Of a DNA stretch of 7,258 nucleotides, positions 1 to 5,722 are shown piece by piece. A program made the translations under genes and the position numbers. The notes below the pieces were generated by a model that saw only the letters and a list, made by a program, of their open reading frames with translations, made no database searches and was not told the DNA's origin. Source of the stretch: Ruminococcaceae bacterium UBA1320 (GTDB lineage: Bacteria > Bacillota > Clostridia > Oscillospirales > Ethanoligenentaceae); contig DBTI01000054.1 in assembly GCA_002306975.1 (NCBI GenBank), positions 1-7,258 on the forward strand. Direction: 5' to 3'. The number at the start of each line of letters is the position of its first letter. The first letter of the stretch is position 1.

Positions 1-2
1 TT

Positions 3-386
3 CTCATGCTTTACTTCAAAATTGCCTTCGGAGATATCGGCGAATATGTAACATTTGGGCGCCGCGATGTGCAGGTTATGAGCGCATTCGGTCCCGTTTA
101 TGAGGGCAAAGGCAAAAACAAAAAGCCGGTCATGAAAACTGTAAACTATGTTGACTTAAGCGAAATGGATTATGTTGATACCAGCCTTATATCAGAAATT
201 TCGCAGGGGCGCGAGGGTGTTAAGATAAAGCTCCATGACAAAATGAAGGCTATGGAGTTCTTGGCAAAGTATTTCGAGCTCAATCCTATGGATATGCATA
301 AGGCCGAATATGACAGGGCAAAGCAGCAACTTGAAAGGGAAGTTTTCGAACATCGTAAAAAACAGGATGAAGAAAGCATCTGGTGA
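3..386 (+). CDS. Phage terminase small subunit, Terminase_2 type (5' end outside window)
   Basis: C-terminal part of a small terminase subunit, the DNA-recognition component that loads the large subunit onto phage DNA. The reading frame is open to the left edge. The family normally begins with a helix-turn-helix of 50 or more residues that is absent here, so the ATG at 6 is probably an internal Met and the gene starts upstream. Visible family traits: the stretch KIAFGDIGEYVTFG right after position 6, then VDTSLISEISQGREGVKIKL followed by HDKMKAMEFL, which resembles the conserved C-terminal core of Terminase_2 / XtmA-like proteins. A charged, probably helical tail (about 30 residues, rich in K, E, R) ends the protein. 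The stop at 384-386 lies inside the start of the next gene. Family call rests on recall of the motif, without a search. Odd: a second, different TerS gene lies 0.8 kb downstream. Confidence 0.82.
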   Translation, partial: LMLYFKIAFGDIGEYVTFGRRDVQVMSAFGPVYEGKGKNKKPVMKTVNYVDLSEMDYVDTSLISEISQGREGVKIKLHDKMKAMEFLAKYFELNPMDMHKAEYDRAKQQLEREVFEHRKKQDEESIW

Positions 387-1077
387 TAAAGTGGCTCAAT
401 ATGCAATTTTAAAGGCGTTCTACAATTCAGATAAGTGGTTATCGTTTCGGAATGTGATTATCGCAGAGCGTGGCCCAATATGCGAGACATGCGGGAAAGT
501 GATAGCAAACCCGAAAGACTGTGAGGTTGACCATTATCCAACAGAGCTGACACCAGAGAATGTGAGTGACGCAAACATATCGCTTAACCCTGCAAATGTA
601 AAGGTGCGCTGCCATGACTGCCATAACATACGACATCATAGGTTCTGCCGTCAGTATGAGCATGGCGTCTATCTTGTGTTTGGTCCGCCATTGAGCGGCA
701 AGACATCATTAGTCCGCGAGAACATGGAACGTGGTGATCTTGTAGTTGATATGGATGCGCTGTTCTGTGCTGTGTCTTTGCAACCTGAATATGATAAACC
801 TAATCAACTGCTCAACAATGTCATAGGGTTGCGTAATCAACTTATAGATAACATCAAGACGCGATATGGTAAGTGGGCAAGCGCGTGGGTTATCGGTGGG
901 TATGAAGATAAGTACAGGCGTGAGGCATTAGCGGCGGACATAGGCGCTGAACTTATTTTTTGTGATGTGAGTAAGGATGAATGCATGCGGCGCTTAGAGA
1001 CAGATGTTGCAAGGCAGTGCCGCAAGGATGAGTGGAAGCGATACATCGACCGTTGGTTTGAGCGTTACGTGGCGTGA
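367..1077 (+). CDS. HNH endonuclease fused to a P-loop kinase-like domain
   Basis: Two-domain protein of 236 residues from the ATG at 367. Residues 15-95 form an HNH/zinc-ribbon nuclease: FYNSDKW (18-24), CETC (39-42), the VDH motif (D55, H56), LNPANV (73-78) and CHDCH (82-86) followed by HH at 90-91. Cys 39, 42, 82 and 85 probably bind structural zinc; H56, N77 and H86 or H90 fit the HNH triad. Residues 100-236 begin VYLVFGPPLSGKTS, a Walker A loop at 106-114, then GDLVVDMDAL with D128 and D130, a hydrophobic strand AWVIGG, and an Arg-rich possible lid near 208-221. This resembles kinases of the polynucleotide kinase/zeta-toxin group. HNH proteins beside terminase genes stimulate cos cleavage in HK97-like phages; the kinase role is unknown. 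The start is uncertain: 367 overlaps the upstream gene by 20 bases with poor Shine-Dalgarno spacing; 310 (ATG, 19 residues longer) and 391 (GTG) are alternatives. Confidence 0.85.
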   Translation: MKKASGDKVAQYAILKAFYNSDKWLSFRNVIIAERGPICETCGKVIANPKDCEVDHYPTELTPENVSDANISLNPANVKVRCHDCHNIRHHRFCRQYEHGVYLVFGPPLSGKTSLVRENMERGDLVVDMDALFCAVSLQPEYDKPNQLLNNVIGLRNQLIDNIKTRYGKWASAWVIGGYEDKYRREALAADIGAELIFCDVSKDECMRRLETDVARQCRKDEWKRYIDRWFERYVA

Positions 1078-1121
1078 TGCCCCCCTATCGTTTTACTTTA
1101 TGGGCGCTAGGGAGACCGAAC

Positions 1122-1137
1122 CAAGGGTATACCTTTG
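1122..1137. repeat. Near-perfect 16-bp palindrome in the packaging-gene gap
   Basis: CAAGGGTATACCTTTG is an inverted repeat centred between 1129 and 1130, with GGTATACC as a perfect core and one G/T mismatch in the outer arms. It lies in the only gap of any size (1078-1181), between the HNH-kinase gene and the P27-like small terminase gene. It could be a protein-binding site, a cos-type site or a coincidence; the sequence alone does not decide. No convincing promoter hexamers were found around it. Confidence 0.4.
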
Positions 1138-1165
1138 ATACACGCCTTAAATTTTGAAATTGGCC

Positions 1166-1170
1166 GGAGG
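1166..1170 (+). promoter_or_regulatory. Ribosome binding site for P27-like terS
   Basis: GGAGG lies 11 bases before the ATG at 1182 but only 2 bases before the in-frame TTG at 1173. The spacing favours the ATG as the start of the downstream gene, although 11 is slightly long. Confidence 0.7.
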
Positions 1171-1181
1171 TTTTGAAAAAC

Positions 1182-1538
1182 ATGGAAATACCCCTTGAAA
1201 ATGCGGGAAACACCGAGAAACAGGCCAAATATCAGGCTGAATTTGCAAAGTTGACCGCCTTGTTTGACGATGTTGAGCCTGCACAGAAAGACCTTGTAAG
1301 CGGCCTTATCCATGATGCGGCTTTTCTTTACGCTGAAAATTGGGCGCTGCGGCAGACTCTTGAAGCCACCGGTATGATAAAAGTACACCCGCAGCACCCC
1401 GAAATGCAAAAACCAGTTGAGGCGGCGCGGCAGTATCGACAAAATGTCGGTGCTTATGCCGTAATCATCAAGACACTCAACGGCGTGTTGTCAAAGAATG
1501 AGATCGAGGATGACGATGATATGGGGGATTATGAATGA
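1182..1538 (+). CDS. Phage terminase small subunit, P27-like
   Basis: Protein of 118 residues that resembles the P27 family of small terminase subunits, which bind phage DNA and hand it to the adjacent large subunit. A helical N-terminal half (residues 12-60) is followed by the features that suggest the family: TLEATGMIKVHPQHPEMQKP (59-78), matching the usual turn with Gly and a His/Asn-Pro pair, and then a helix AYAVIIKTLNGVL (91-103). The tail is very acidic (EIEDDDDMGDYE). It lies upstream of a Terminase_1-type large subunit, the usual partner of P27 proteins. The ATG at 1182 is preferred over TTG at 1173 because of ribosome-site spacing. The stop overlaps the next start in an ATGA, so translation is probably coupled. 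The family call is based on motif memory and position; a divergent unrelated helical protein is possible. Confidence 0.72.
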   Translation: MEIPLENAGNTEKQAKYQAEFAKLTALFDDVEPAQKDLVSGLIHDAAFLYAENWALRQTLEATGMIKVHPQHPEMQKPVEAARQYRQNVGAYAVIIKTLNGVLSKNEIEDDDDMGDYE

Positions 1539-1834
1539 AAAATCAGGTGACAGTGCTCTTAAAATCAGGGGATAAAGTCACATTTGATGTTGACGGCGCT
1601 GAAGCTATTGCCATACGGTCTCAATGCACGGGTACAAGCTTTTTAACTGCATCCGACGGTGTGACTTACAATTTTAGCACCGATGAAGTCGCCGCAATGA
1701 TTATAGCGCCATATACTCGCTGCGAGAACTGTGGCTCAGATGTTTTTCCAGATGTCGACACTGCCTATGCCGGAAATAAACCCATCGATGTGATAAAGAC
1801 GTGCACGGTCTGTGGGGCGAGCATGAATGATTGA
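1535..1834 (+). CDS. Small phage zinc-ribbon protein of unknown function
   Basis: Protein of 99 residues with two parts. Residues 1-58 look like a small beta-rich domain (VTVLLKSGDKVTFDVDG, then SDGVTYNFSTDEVAAMI). Residues 60-97 carry two Cys pairs, CENC (63-66) and CTVC (90-93), spaced 23 residues apart, a typical zinc ribbon that could bind nucleic acid or a partner protein. I do not recognise a named family. It overlaps the upstream TerS gene by 4 bases and the downstream TerL gene by 8, so it is expressed with the terminase and may act in packaging; that is inference from position. A GGGGG run 7 bases before the ATG serves as ribosome binding site. P27-type TerS and TerL genes are commonly direct neighbours, so a gene in between is somewhat unusual. 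Confidence 0.75.
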   Translation: MKNQVTVLLKSGDKVTFDVDGAEAIAIRSQCTGTSFLTASDGVTYNFSTDEVAAMIIAPYTRCENCGSDVFPDVDTAYAGNKPIDVIKTCTVCGASMND

Positions 1835-3575
1835 CCTCACTACCGGCACATACAACGCCGGGTCACCCGCCGTCGATGAGCATTCATGGCTGTTTGAATA
1901 CATAGGCAAATGCAAACGCAAAGAGATCATAGTCGGGCATGAGCTTTTGCAGATGTTTGACATTCTGCTTGATCTTTTCGACGATCCCGAAATCAGCTTT
2001 GAACTGGCCGACGGACAAAAGCGGATTAGCTTTATTGAAACAAAATGCAAATTATATGAAGCGCCGTATGATGGCAAACCTTTCATTCTTGAGCTGTTCC
2101 AAAAGGCTTTCATTGAAGCTACGTACAGCTTTAAAATCTTTGATGAAGAAATCGGCCGGCGGATCCGGTTGTTTCAAGATGTGCTTTATATGGTTGCAAG
2201 AAAAAACGGCAAAACGCCTTTGGTTTCCGCTATTTGTTTAGCGGAATTTTTTTGCGGAAATAAAGGAACAAAGGTTTTATGCTCATCAAATGATTATGAC
2301 CAGGCAGACTTATCTTTTCAGGCTATAAATTCAATGCGCGAACAGAGCCCCTCACTTGACCGCCTGACACGTAAAAACATCAAGGGCATATATTTTGGGA
2401 ATCCCCAAAAGCCAAAAAAGCACGGCAAGTTCAGTTATGAAAATCACGGATCCATCCGTAAAATATCGGCAAAGACGGGTGCCAAAGATGGTAAAAACAT
2501 TGCTGTAGGGCTGGTTGATGAAGTTCATGAGATGAAAGATAACACATCAATTATGCCAATCAGGCAAGCGCTCTCAACACAGGATGAACCGCTTTATTTT
2601 GAACTCACAACCGAAGGCTTTGTCAATGACGGATATCTTGACGACCAGTTAAAAGATGCGCGCAGAGTTTTAGCGCGTGAACTCGATCGCCCGCGCTGGC
2701 TCATATGGCTTTATACGCAGGATAGCGAGGCCGAGGTTTGGCAGAATGAAAATTCATGGTTCAAGAGTAATCCCGGGCTTGGAAAGTTCAAGAAAAAAAG
2801 CGCGATAAGCAAGCTGATTAATGAATCCAAAACCAGTATGAAAACCCGCGCCTCTACTCTTGCAAAAGATTTTAATATCAAGCAGAATAATGCCGCCGCA
2901 TGGCTGGCTGAAGACGTTTTAATCAATCATGCCACTTTTGACATGAAATTTCTGCGCGGGTGCTTCGGAATTGGCGCGGTTGATTTGTCTGAAACGACCG
3001 ACCTTACATCGGCTAAGATGATGATTATGCGACCTGGCGACCCACACAAATATATATTGCAGATGTATTTTATTCCTACGCCGAAACTGGATGATCACGA
3101 CGATGGCGTAGACTACCGTGAATGGAAAAAGCTTGGATTTATAACCGAATGCCCCGGCAACGACAATGACTTTTCGTTTATCACAGCTTGGTTTGTTAAG
3201 TGCGTCAAAGAATATGGCATAAGGCCTTACAAAATCGGCTATGACAATGCCCTCGCTAAGTATTGGGTTAAGGAAATGGAGGATATATTCGGTGATGAAT
3301 GCATGGAGCGCATACCTCAAAAGCGCGAGGTTATGTCTGGCCCGATGAATTTACTAGAAGCAGATCTCCGCAGCAAGCTGGTGGTTTATAACGACAACGA
3401 GATTGATCGATGGTGCCTTAAAAATGTGGCACTTGATATGGATAAGCGCGGTTTAATCATGCCGGTTAAGGTACAAGGTAAACGCGAAAAGCGCATTGAC
3501 GGCGCTGTGACTATGATAATTGCCGAGGCAGTTTTTCAGCAATACAAAACCGAGTATTTGAAATATGTGGGGTGA
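1827..3575 (+). CDS. terL: Phage terminase large subunit (Terminase_1 type)
   Basis: Packaging motor and nuclease of 582 residues, the usual full length. It hydrolyses ATP to drive DNA through the portal into the prohead and cuts the concatemer. ATPase half: YMVARKNGKT (121-130) is the Walker A form typical of Terminase_1 proteins; VGLVDE (227-232) is Walker B with D231 and catalytic E232; LTTEG (260-264) is the coupling motif. Nuclease half, RNase H-like: D386 in GAVDLSETTD, D473 in GYDNALAKYW and D558 in RIDGAVTM are the likely metal-binding acids. All key residues are present, so the protein should be active. The ATG at 1827 overlaps the zinc-ribbon gene by 8 bases; only a weak GGGG lies upstream, so coupling probably helps. 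Near its 3' end the gene overlaps the next start in GTGA. A terminator-like hairpin lies within the coding sequence at 2225-2253. Confidence 0.97.
   Translation: MIDLTTGTYNAGSPAVDEHSWLFEYIGKCKRKEIIVGHELLQMFDILLDLFDDPEISFELADGQKRISFIETKCKLYEAPYDGKPFILELFQKAFIEATYSFKIFDEEIGRRIRLFQDVLYMVARKNGKTPLVSAICLAEFFCGNKGTKVLCSSNDYDQADLSFQAINSMREQSPSLDRLTRKNIKGIYFGNPQKPKKHGKFSYENHGSIRKISAKTGAKDGKNIAVGLVDEVHEMKDNTSIMPIRQALSTQDEPLYFELTTEGFVNDGYLDDQLKDARRVLARELDRPRWLIWLYTQDSEAEVWQNENSWFKSNPGLGKFKKKSAISKLINESKTSMKTRASTLAKDFNIKQNNAAAWLAEDVLINHATFDMKFLRGCFGIGAVDLSETTDLTSAKMMIMRPGDPHKYILQMYFIPTPKLDDHDDGVDYREWKKLGFITECPGNDNDFSFITAWFVKCVKEYGIRPYKIGYDNALAKYWVKEMEDIFGDECMERIPQKREVMSGPMNLLEADLRSKLVVYNDNEIDRWCLKNVALDMDKRGLIMPVKVQGKREKRIDGAVTMIIAEAVFQQYKTEYLKYVG
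2225..2253 (+). terminator. Intrinsic-terminator-like hairpin inside terL
   Basis: TTCCGCTA (2225-2232) pairs perfectly with TAGCGGAA (2239-2246) around a 6-base loop, and seven T follow at once (2247-2253). This has the full layout of a Rho-independent terminator on the + strand, but lies inside terL just after the Walker A codons. A second copy of the right arm, GCGGAAA (2254-2260), could instead pair with TTTCCGC (2224-2230). Moving ribosomes would normally cover the site, so it may act only when translation lags. It could also be a chance product of the codons. Confidence 0.5.
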
Positions 3576-3775
3576 GAAAAATAAAAAATAAAATAACCAT
3601 TTTACAGTGCCTTGCCGCATGGCTGGACGTTCTTTTATTACTCCTCGGCATGGCATTCATAGTGACCGGCGCATTCCTTATCTTTCAACCGGTCGGATAT
3701 ATCGTTTTAGGCTTGTGCTTTATTGCACTTGCCTTTTTTATTGCCAAAAAACAAGCGATAAGAGGTGATAGTTAG
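3572..3775 (+). CDS. Small two-helix membrane protein between terL and portal
   Basis: Protein of 67 residues with a basic N-terminus (MRKIKNK), a hydrophobic segment at about 14-37, a short FQPVG turn, a second hydrophobic segment at about 41-58 and a basic tail (KKQAIR). The charges suggest a hairpin with both ends in the cytoplasm. The GTG start overlaps the terL stop in GTGA and has no good ribosome site, so translation is probably coupled to terL. Small membrane proteins in this exact place are known in phages of Gram-positive bacteria (for example the DUF1056 family, loosely called head-tail joining proteins), but I cannot confirm membership, and a membrane protein does not fit a structural joining role well. 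A holin is possible but holins normally sit in the lysis module. The stop shares one base with the portal start. Confidence 0.7.
   Translation: MRKIKNKITILQCLAAWLDVLLLLLGMAFIVTGAFLIFQPVGYIVLGLCFIALAFFIAKKQAIRGDS
3709..3739 (+). terminator. Weak terminator-like hairpin before the portal gene
   Basis: AGGC (3709-3712) and GTGC (3715-3718) can pair with GCAC (3725-3728) and GCCT (3731-3734), with a TT/TT internal loop and a 6-base apical loop, followed by five more T. The internal mismatch weakens it, and the T-rich codons of a membrane helix could create such a pattern by chance. Confidence 0.25.
3763..3769 (+). promoter_or_regulatory. Ribosome binding site for the portal gene
   Basis: AGGTGAT lies 5 bases before the GTG at 3775 and matches the 3' end of 16S rRNA well. 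It supports the GTG, which overlaps the upstream stop by one base, as the true portal start. Confidence 0.75.
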
Positions 3776-5049
3776 TGCTTTTGGATGGGCTTTTTTCAAA
3801 AAAACAGTCTGAAGGGCTGAGTTACGCAAAGATGCTTAACAATTCAACGCCGATATTCAGCCAGTTCGGGCGGAATATCTACGTTTCAGATGTCGTGCAA
3901 AACTGCATTGACTGTATTGCCTCAGAATGCTCAAAACTGCAGCCAAAGCACATTCGGCGCGGTGACGATGGACTGATAACAAATTTAAAAGCAGATCCGC
4001 TTAATCGTCTGTTTAAATTCGGCCCGAACCCGCTCATGACAACGAAGGACTTCCTAGAAAAAACGATATGGCAGCTTTTTCTTAATTACAATGCCTTTAT
4101 TTATCCGATGTATGACATTAAGACGGACTCACGAGGACTTGCAAGCCGCAATTTTACAGCCTTCTACCCGCTTAACCCGACACAGGTTGATTTTTTGGAG
4201 GATAAGACCGGCACGCTTTTCATCAAATTCTATTTTGCGACCGGATATATATCGCCGGCGATTCCATATGCCGAAGTCATTCATCTTCGAAAGAAATTTT
4301 CTCTTAACGACGTCATGGGTGGCGGCTTGAACGGGCAGCCGGATAATGCAGCGCTTTTGAAAACCCTTGAGATCAACGACACAGTATTGCAGGGTATCGG
4401 GAAAGCCGTCCAAACAAGTTTGGGTATCCGAGGAATTATAAAAATCAATACAACGCTCGAAGATGACTTGCAAAAGCAGGAGCGTATTGCTTTTGAAAAC
4501 AAGATTGCCGATAGTGCGACCGGCATTTTGGCAGGCGACTTCAAAAGTGATTTTCAACCGATAAACTTTGACCCGAAAATCATTGATAGAACAACGCTTG
4601 AATTTCTAGAAAACAAAGTGCTGCGGTGGTATGGCGTGTCGCTGCCAATTCTGAACGGTACTGCCACAGACGATGAGAACCAGGCCTTTTATAATAAGAC
4701 GCTTGAGCCTATCGTAATTGGCATGGGGCAGGCGTTTTCACGCACGATTTTCACTCCGACCGAGCAGGCGTTTGGAAATGAAATTGTATTTTACAATTTT
4801 TATCTTGAAAGCATGAGCGTGAAGAATAAGCTCGCCATCATGGACGGGCTTGGTAACAGGGGCGCATTAACAGATAATCAACTACTTTCACTGTTTGGCT
4901 TTGAACCATATGAGGGCGGCAACGTACGACACGTCAGTCTTAACTATATTGATAGCACATTGGCAAATGCATATCAGTTGGCGCGCGCAGGGATAGACGC
5001 ACAAACACCAGCGCCAAGCAATTCAAGAACTGAAACAGGGGGAAAATAA
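3775..5049 (+). CDS. Phage portal protein, HK97 family
   Basis: Portal protein of 424 residues, normal length for the HK97-type (Phage_portal) family. Twelve copies form the ring at one head vertex through which TerL pumps DNA and to which the tail connector attaches. Recognisable parts: VSDVVQNCIDCIASECSKL (37-55), the N-terminal helix that opens the fold; DPLNRLFKFGPNPLMT (74-89), the usual Pro-Asn-Pro element before the helix with FLNYNAFIYP (102-111); the stem and crown segment around 200-275; KVLRWYGVSLPILNG (281-295); and the C-terminal RGALTDNQLLSLFGFEPYEG (362-381), typical of the family. The last 20 residues are polar and probably disordered. The start is GTG with a strong AGGTGAT ribosome site. 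It is followed 3 bases later by the protease gene, as in most HK97-like head operons. I see no damage. Confidence 0.96.
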   Translation: MLLDGLFSKKQSEGLSYAKMLNNSTPIFSQFGRNIYVSDVVQNCIDCIASECSKLQPKHIRRGDDGLITNLKADPLNRLFKFGPNPLMTTKDFLEKTIWQLFLNYNAFIYPMYDIKTDSRGLASRNFTAFYPLNPTQVDFLEDKTGTLFIKFYFATGYISPAIPYAEVIHLRKKFSLNDVMGGGLNGQPDNAALLKTLEINDTVLQGIGKAVQTSLGIRGIIKINTTLEDDLQKQERIAFENKIADSATGILAGDFKSDFQPINFDPKIIDRTTLEFLENKVLRWYGVSLPILNGTATDDENQAFYNKTLEPIVIGMGQAFSRTIFTPTEQAFGNEIVFYNFYLESMSVKNKLAIMDGLGNRGALTDNQLLSLFGFEPYEGGNVRHVSLNYIDSTLANAYQLARAGIDAQTPAPSNSRTETGGK

Positions 5050-5052
5050 TAA

Positions 5053-5715
5053 ATGTCAAAAAATCAATTGCCTCAGACTGGCTCGCGTGAAACGCGGGCT
5101 TTTTCTATGCCTGATTTATCGGCAGAGGAAAAAGGAAATACAATCGAAGGCCACGCGGCGGTATTCGGGCAGACAGTAAACATGTATGGTTGCTGGAATG
5201 AAACAATCGCGCGCGGAGCTTTTGACAAAACAGACTTTTCAGACGTTTTGTTCACAGTAAATCACGATTTTTCTTCTTTGCCGCTTGCACATAGCAGAAA
5301 TAACAGCATCAATTCCACGCTGCAGCTAAAAATCGATGATACCGGGCTTTTTACCCGCGCTGCACTCGATTTAGAGAACAACCCGGACGCAAAAGCCCTT
5401 TATGGCTCGGTGCAGCGCAGCGATATTCCCGGTATGTCGTTTACATTTCGCATCGGAGCGGACGAATGGACGGGACTCGACACCGATATGCCGTCAAGAA
5501 CTATTACGAGTATAGCCAAAGTTTATGAAGTATCGGCGGTATCAATGCCGGCTTATGACGGCACTGACATAAATGCCCGGAGCCAAACGGCACTGGAGAG
5601 TGCTAAAAAGACGCTGGAGAGCGCCCGGGCTCGCGCACTGGAGAGTACGGACGAGCAGAAAAGCACAGATTTAGAAATTGAAAAACTCAAAAATCAGATT
5701 TTAACGAAAGGTTGA
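5053..5715 (+). CDS. Prohead protease, HK97 family (peptidase S78/U35)
   Basis: Maturation protease of 220 residues. In this family the enzyme is packed inside the prohead, cuts the delta domain from the capsid protein and then digests itself. Family pattern: IEGHAAVFGQ (31-40), GAFDKTDFSD (55-64), VNHD with probable catalytic His71, then LPLAHS, GLFTRAALD (98-106), GMSFTFRI with probable catalytic Ser129, and VYEVSAVSMPAYDGT (157-171), which may hold the third catalytic residue. Residues 178-220 form a charged, probably coiled-coil tail with three LES repeats, likely used for incorporation with the capsid delta domain. GGGGGA 9 bases before the ATG is the ribosome binding site, 3 bases after the portal stop. 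A terminator-like hairpin overlaps codons 10-18. The order portal, protease, capsid supports the call. Confidence 0.94.
   Translation: MSKNQLPQTGSRETRAFSMPDLSAEEKGNTIEGHAAVFGQTVNMYGCWNETIARGAFDKTDFSDVLFTVNHDFSSLPLAHSRNNSINSTLQLKIDDTGLFTRAALDLENNPDAKALYGSVQRSDIPGMSFTFRIGADEWTGLDTDMPSRTITSIAKVYEVSAVSMPAYDGTDINARSQTALESAKKTLESARARALESTDEQKSTDLEIEKLKNQILTKG
5081..5104 (+). terminator. Intrinsic-terminator-like hairpin at the start of the protease gene
   Basis: GCTCGCGT (5081-5088) pairs with ACGCGGGC (5092-5099) with one G-U pair and a 3-base loop, and five T follow (5100-5104). The stem is GC-rich and compact, like a true intrinsic terminator, but it starts 28 bases into the protease coding sequence. 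It might lower expression of the protease relative to the portal or couple it to translation; chance is not excluded. Confidence 0.45.
5593..5645 (+). repeat. Three short direct repeats in the protease tail
   Basis: CTGGAGAG occurs at 5593, 5614 and 5638, spaced 21 and 24 bases apart, each encoding LES within a charged helical tail. The spacing of 7 and 8 codons agrees roughly with a coiled-coil heptad, suggesting local duplication of a heptad unit. Confidence 0.5.
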
Positions 5716-5722
5716 TTAGTAC

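Noticed and set aside
6..8. ATG at 6 as the true start of the first gene
   Set aside because: The frame is open to the window edge, no ribosome site can be judged, and the conserved small-terminase N-terminal helix-turn-helix is missing, so an upstream start is more likely.
310..366. Longer N-terminus for the HNH-kinase gene from ATG at 310
   Set aside because: It would overlap the first terminase gene by 77 bases and the added 19 residues (MTGQSSNLKGKFSNIVKNR) look like out-of-frame reading of that gene; kept only as an alternative.
1083..1112. CCCTA / TAGGG pairing as a terminator after the HNH-kinase gene
   Set aside because: The stem is only 5 bp with a 20-base loop and no T run follows.
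1107..1442. 111-codon open frame on the - strand over the P27-like TerS gene
   Set aside because: It lies antisense to a well-placed gene with a ribosome site and shows no domain.
2393..2410. Hairpin TTTTGGG / CCCAAAA inside terL
   Set aside because: The 7-bp stem has no T run on either strand and fits chance within coding sequence.
2446..2459. Inverted repeat ACGGAT / ATCCGT inside terL
   Set aside because: Only a 2-base loop, no further context, and short enough to be chance.
4129..4557. 142-codon open frame on the - strand inside the portal gene
   Set aside because: It is fully antisense to a clear portal gene, has no recognisable domain or neighbour on that strand, and is explained as a shadow.
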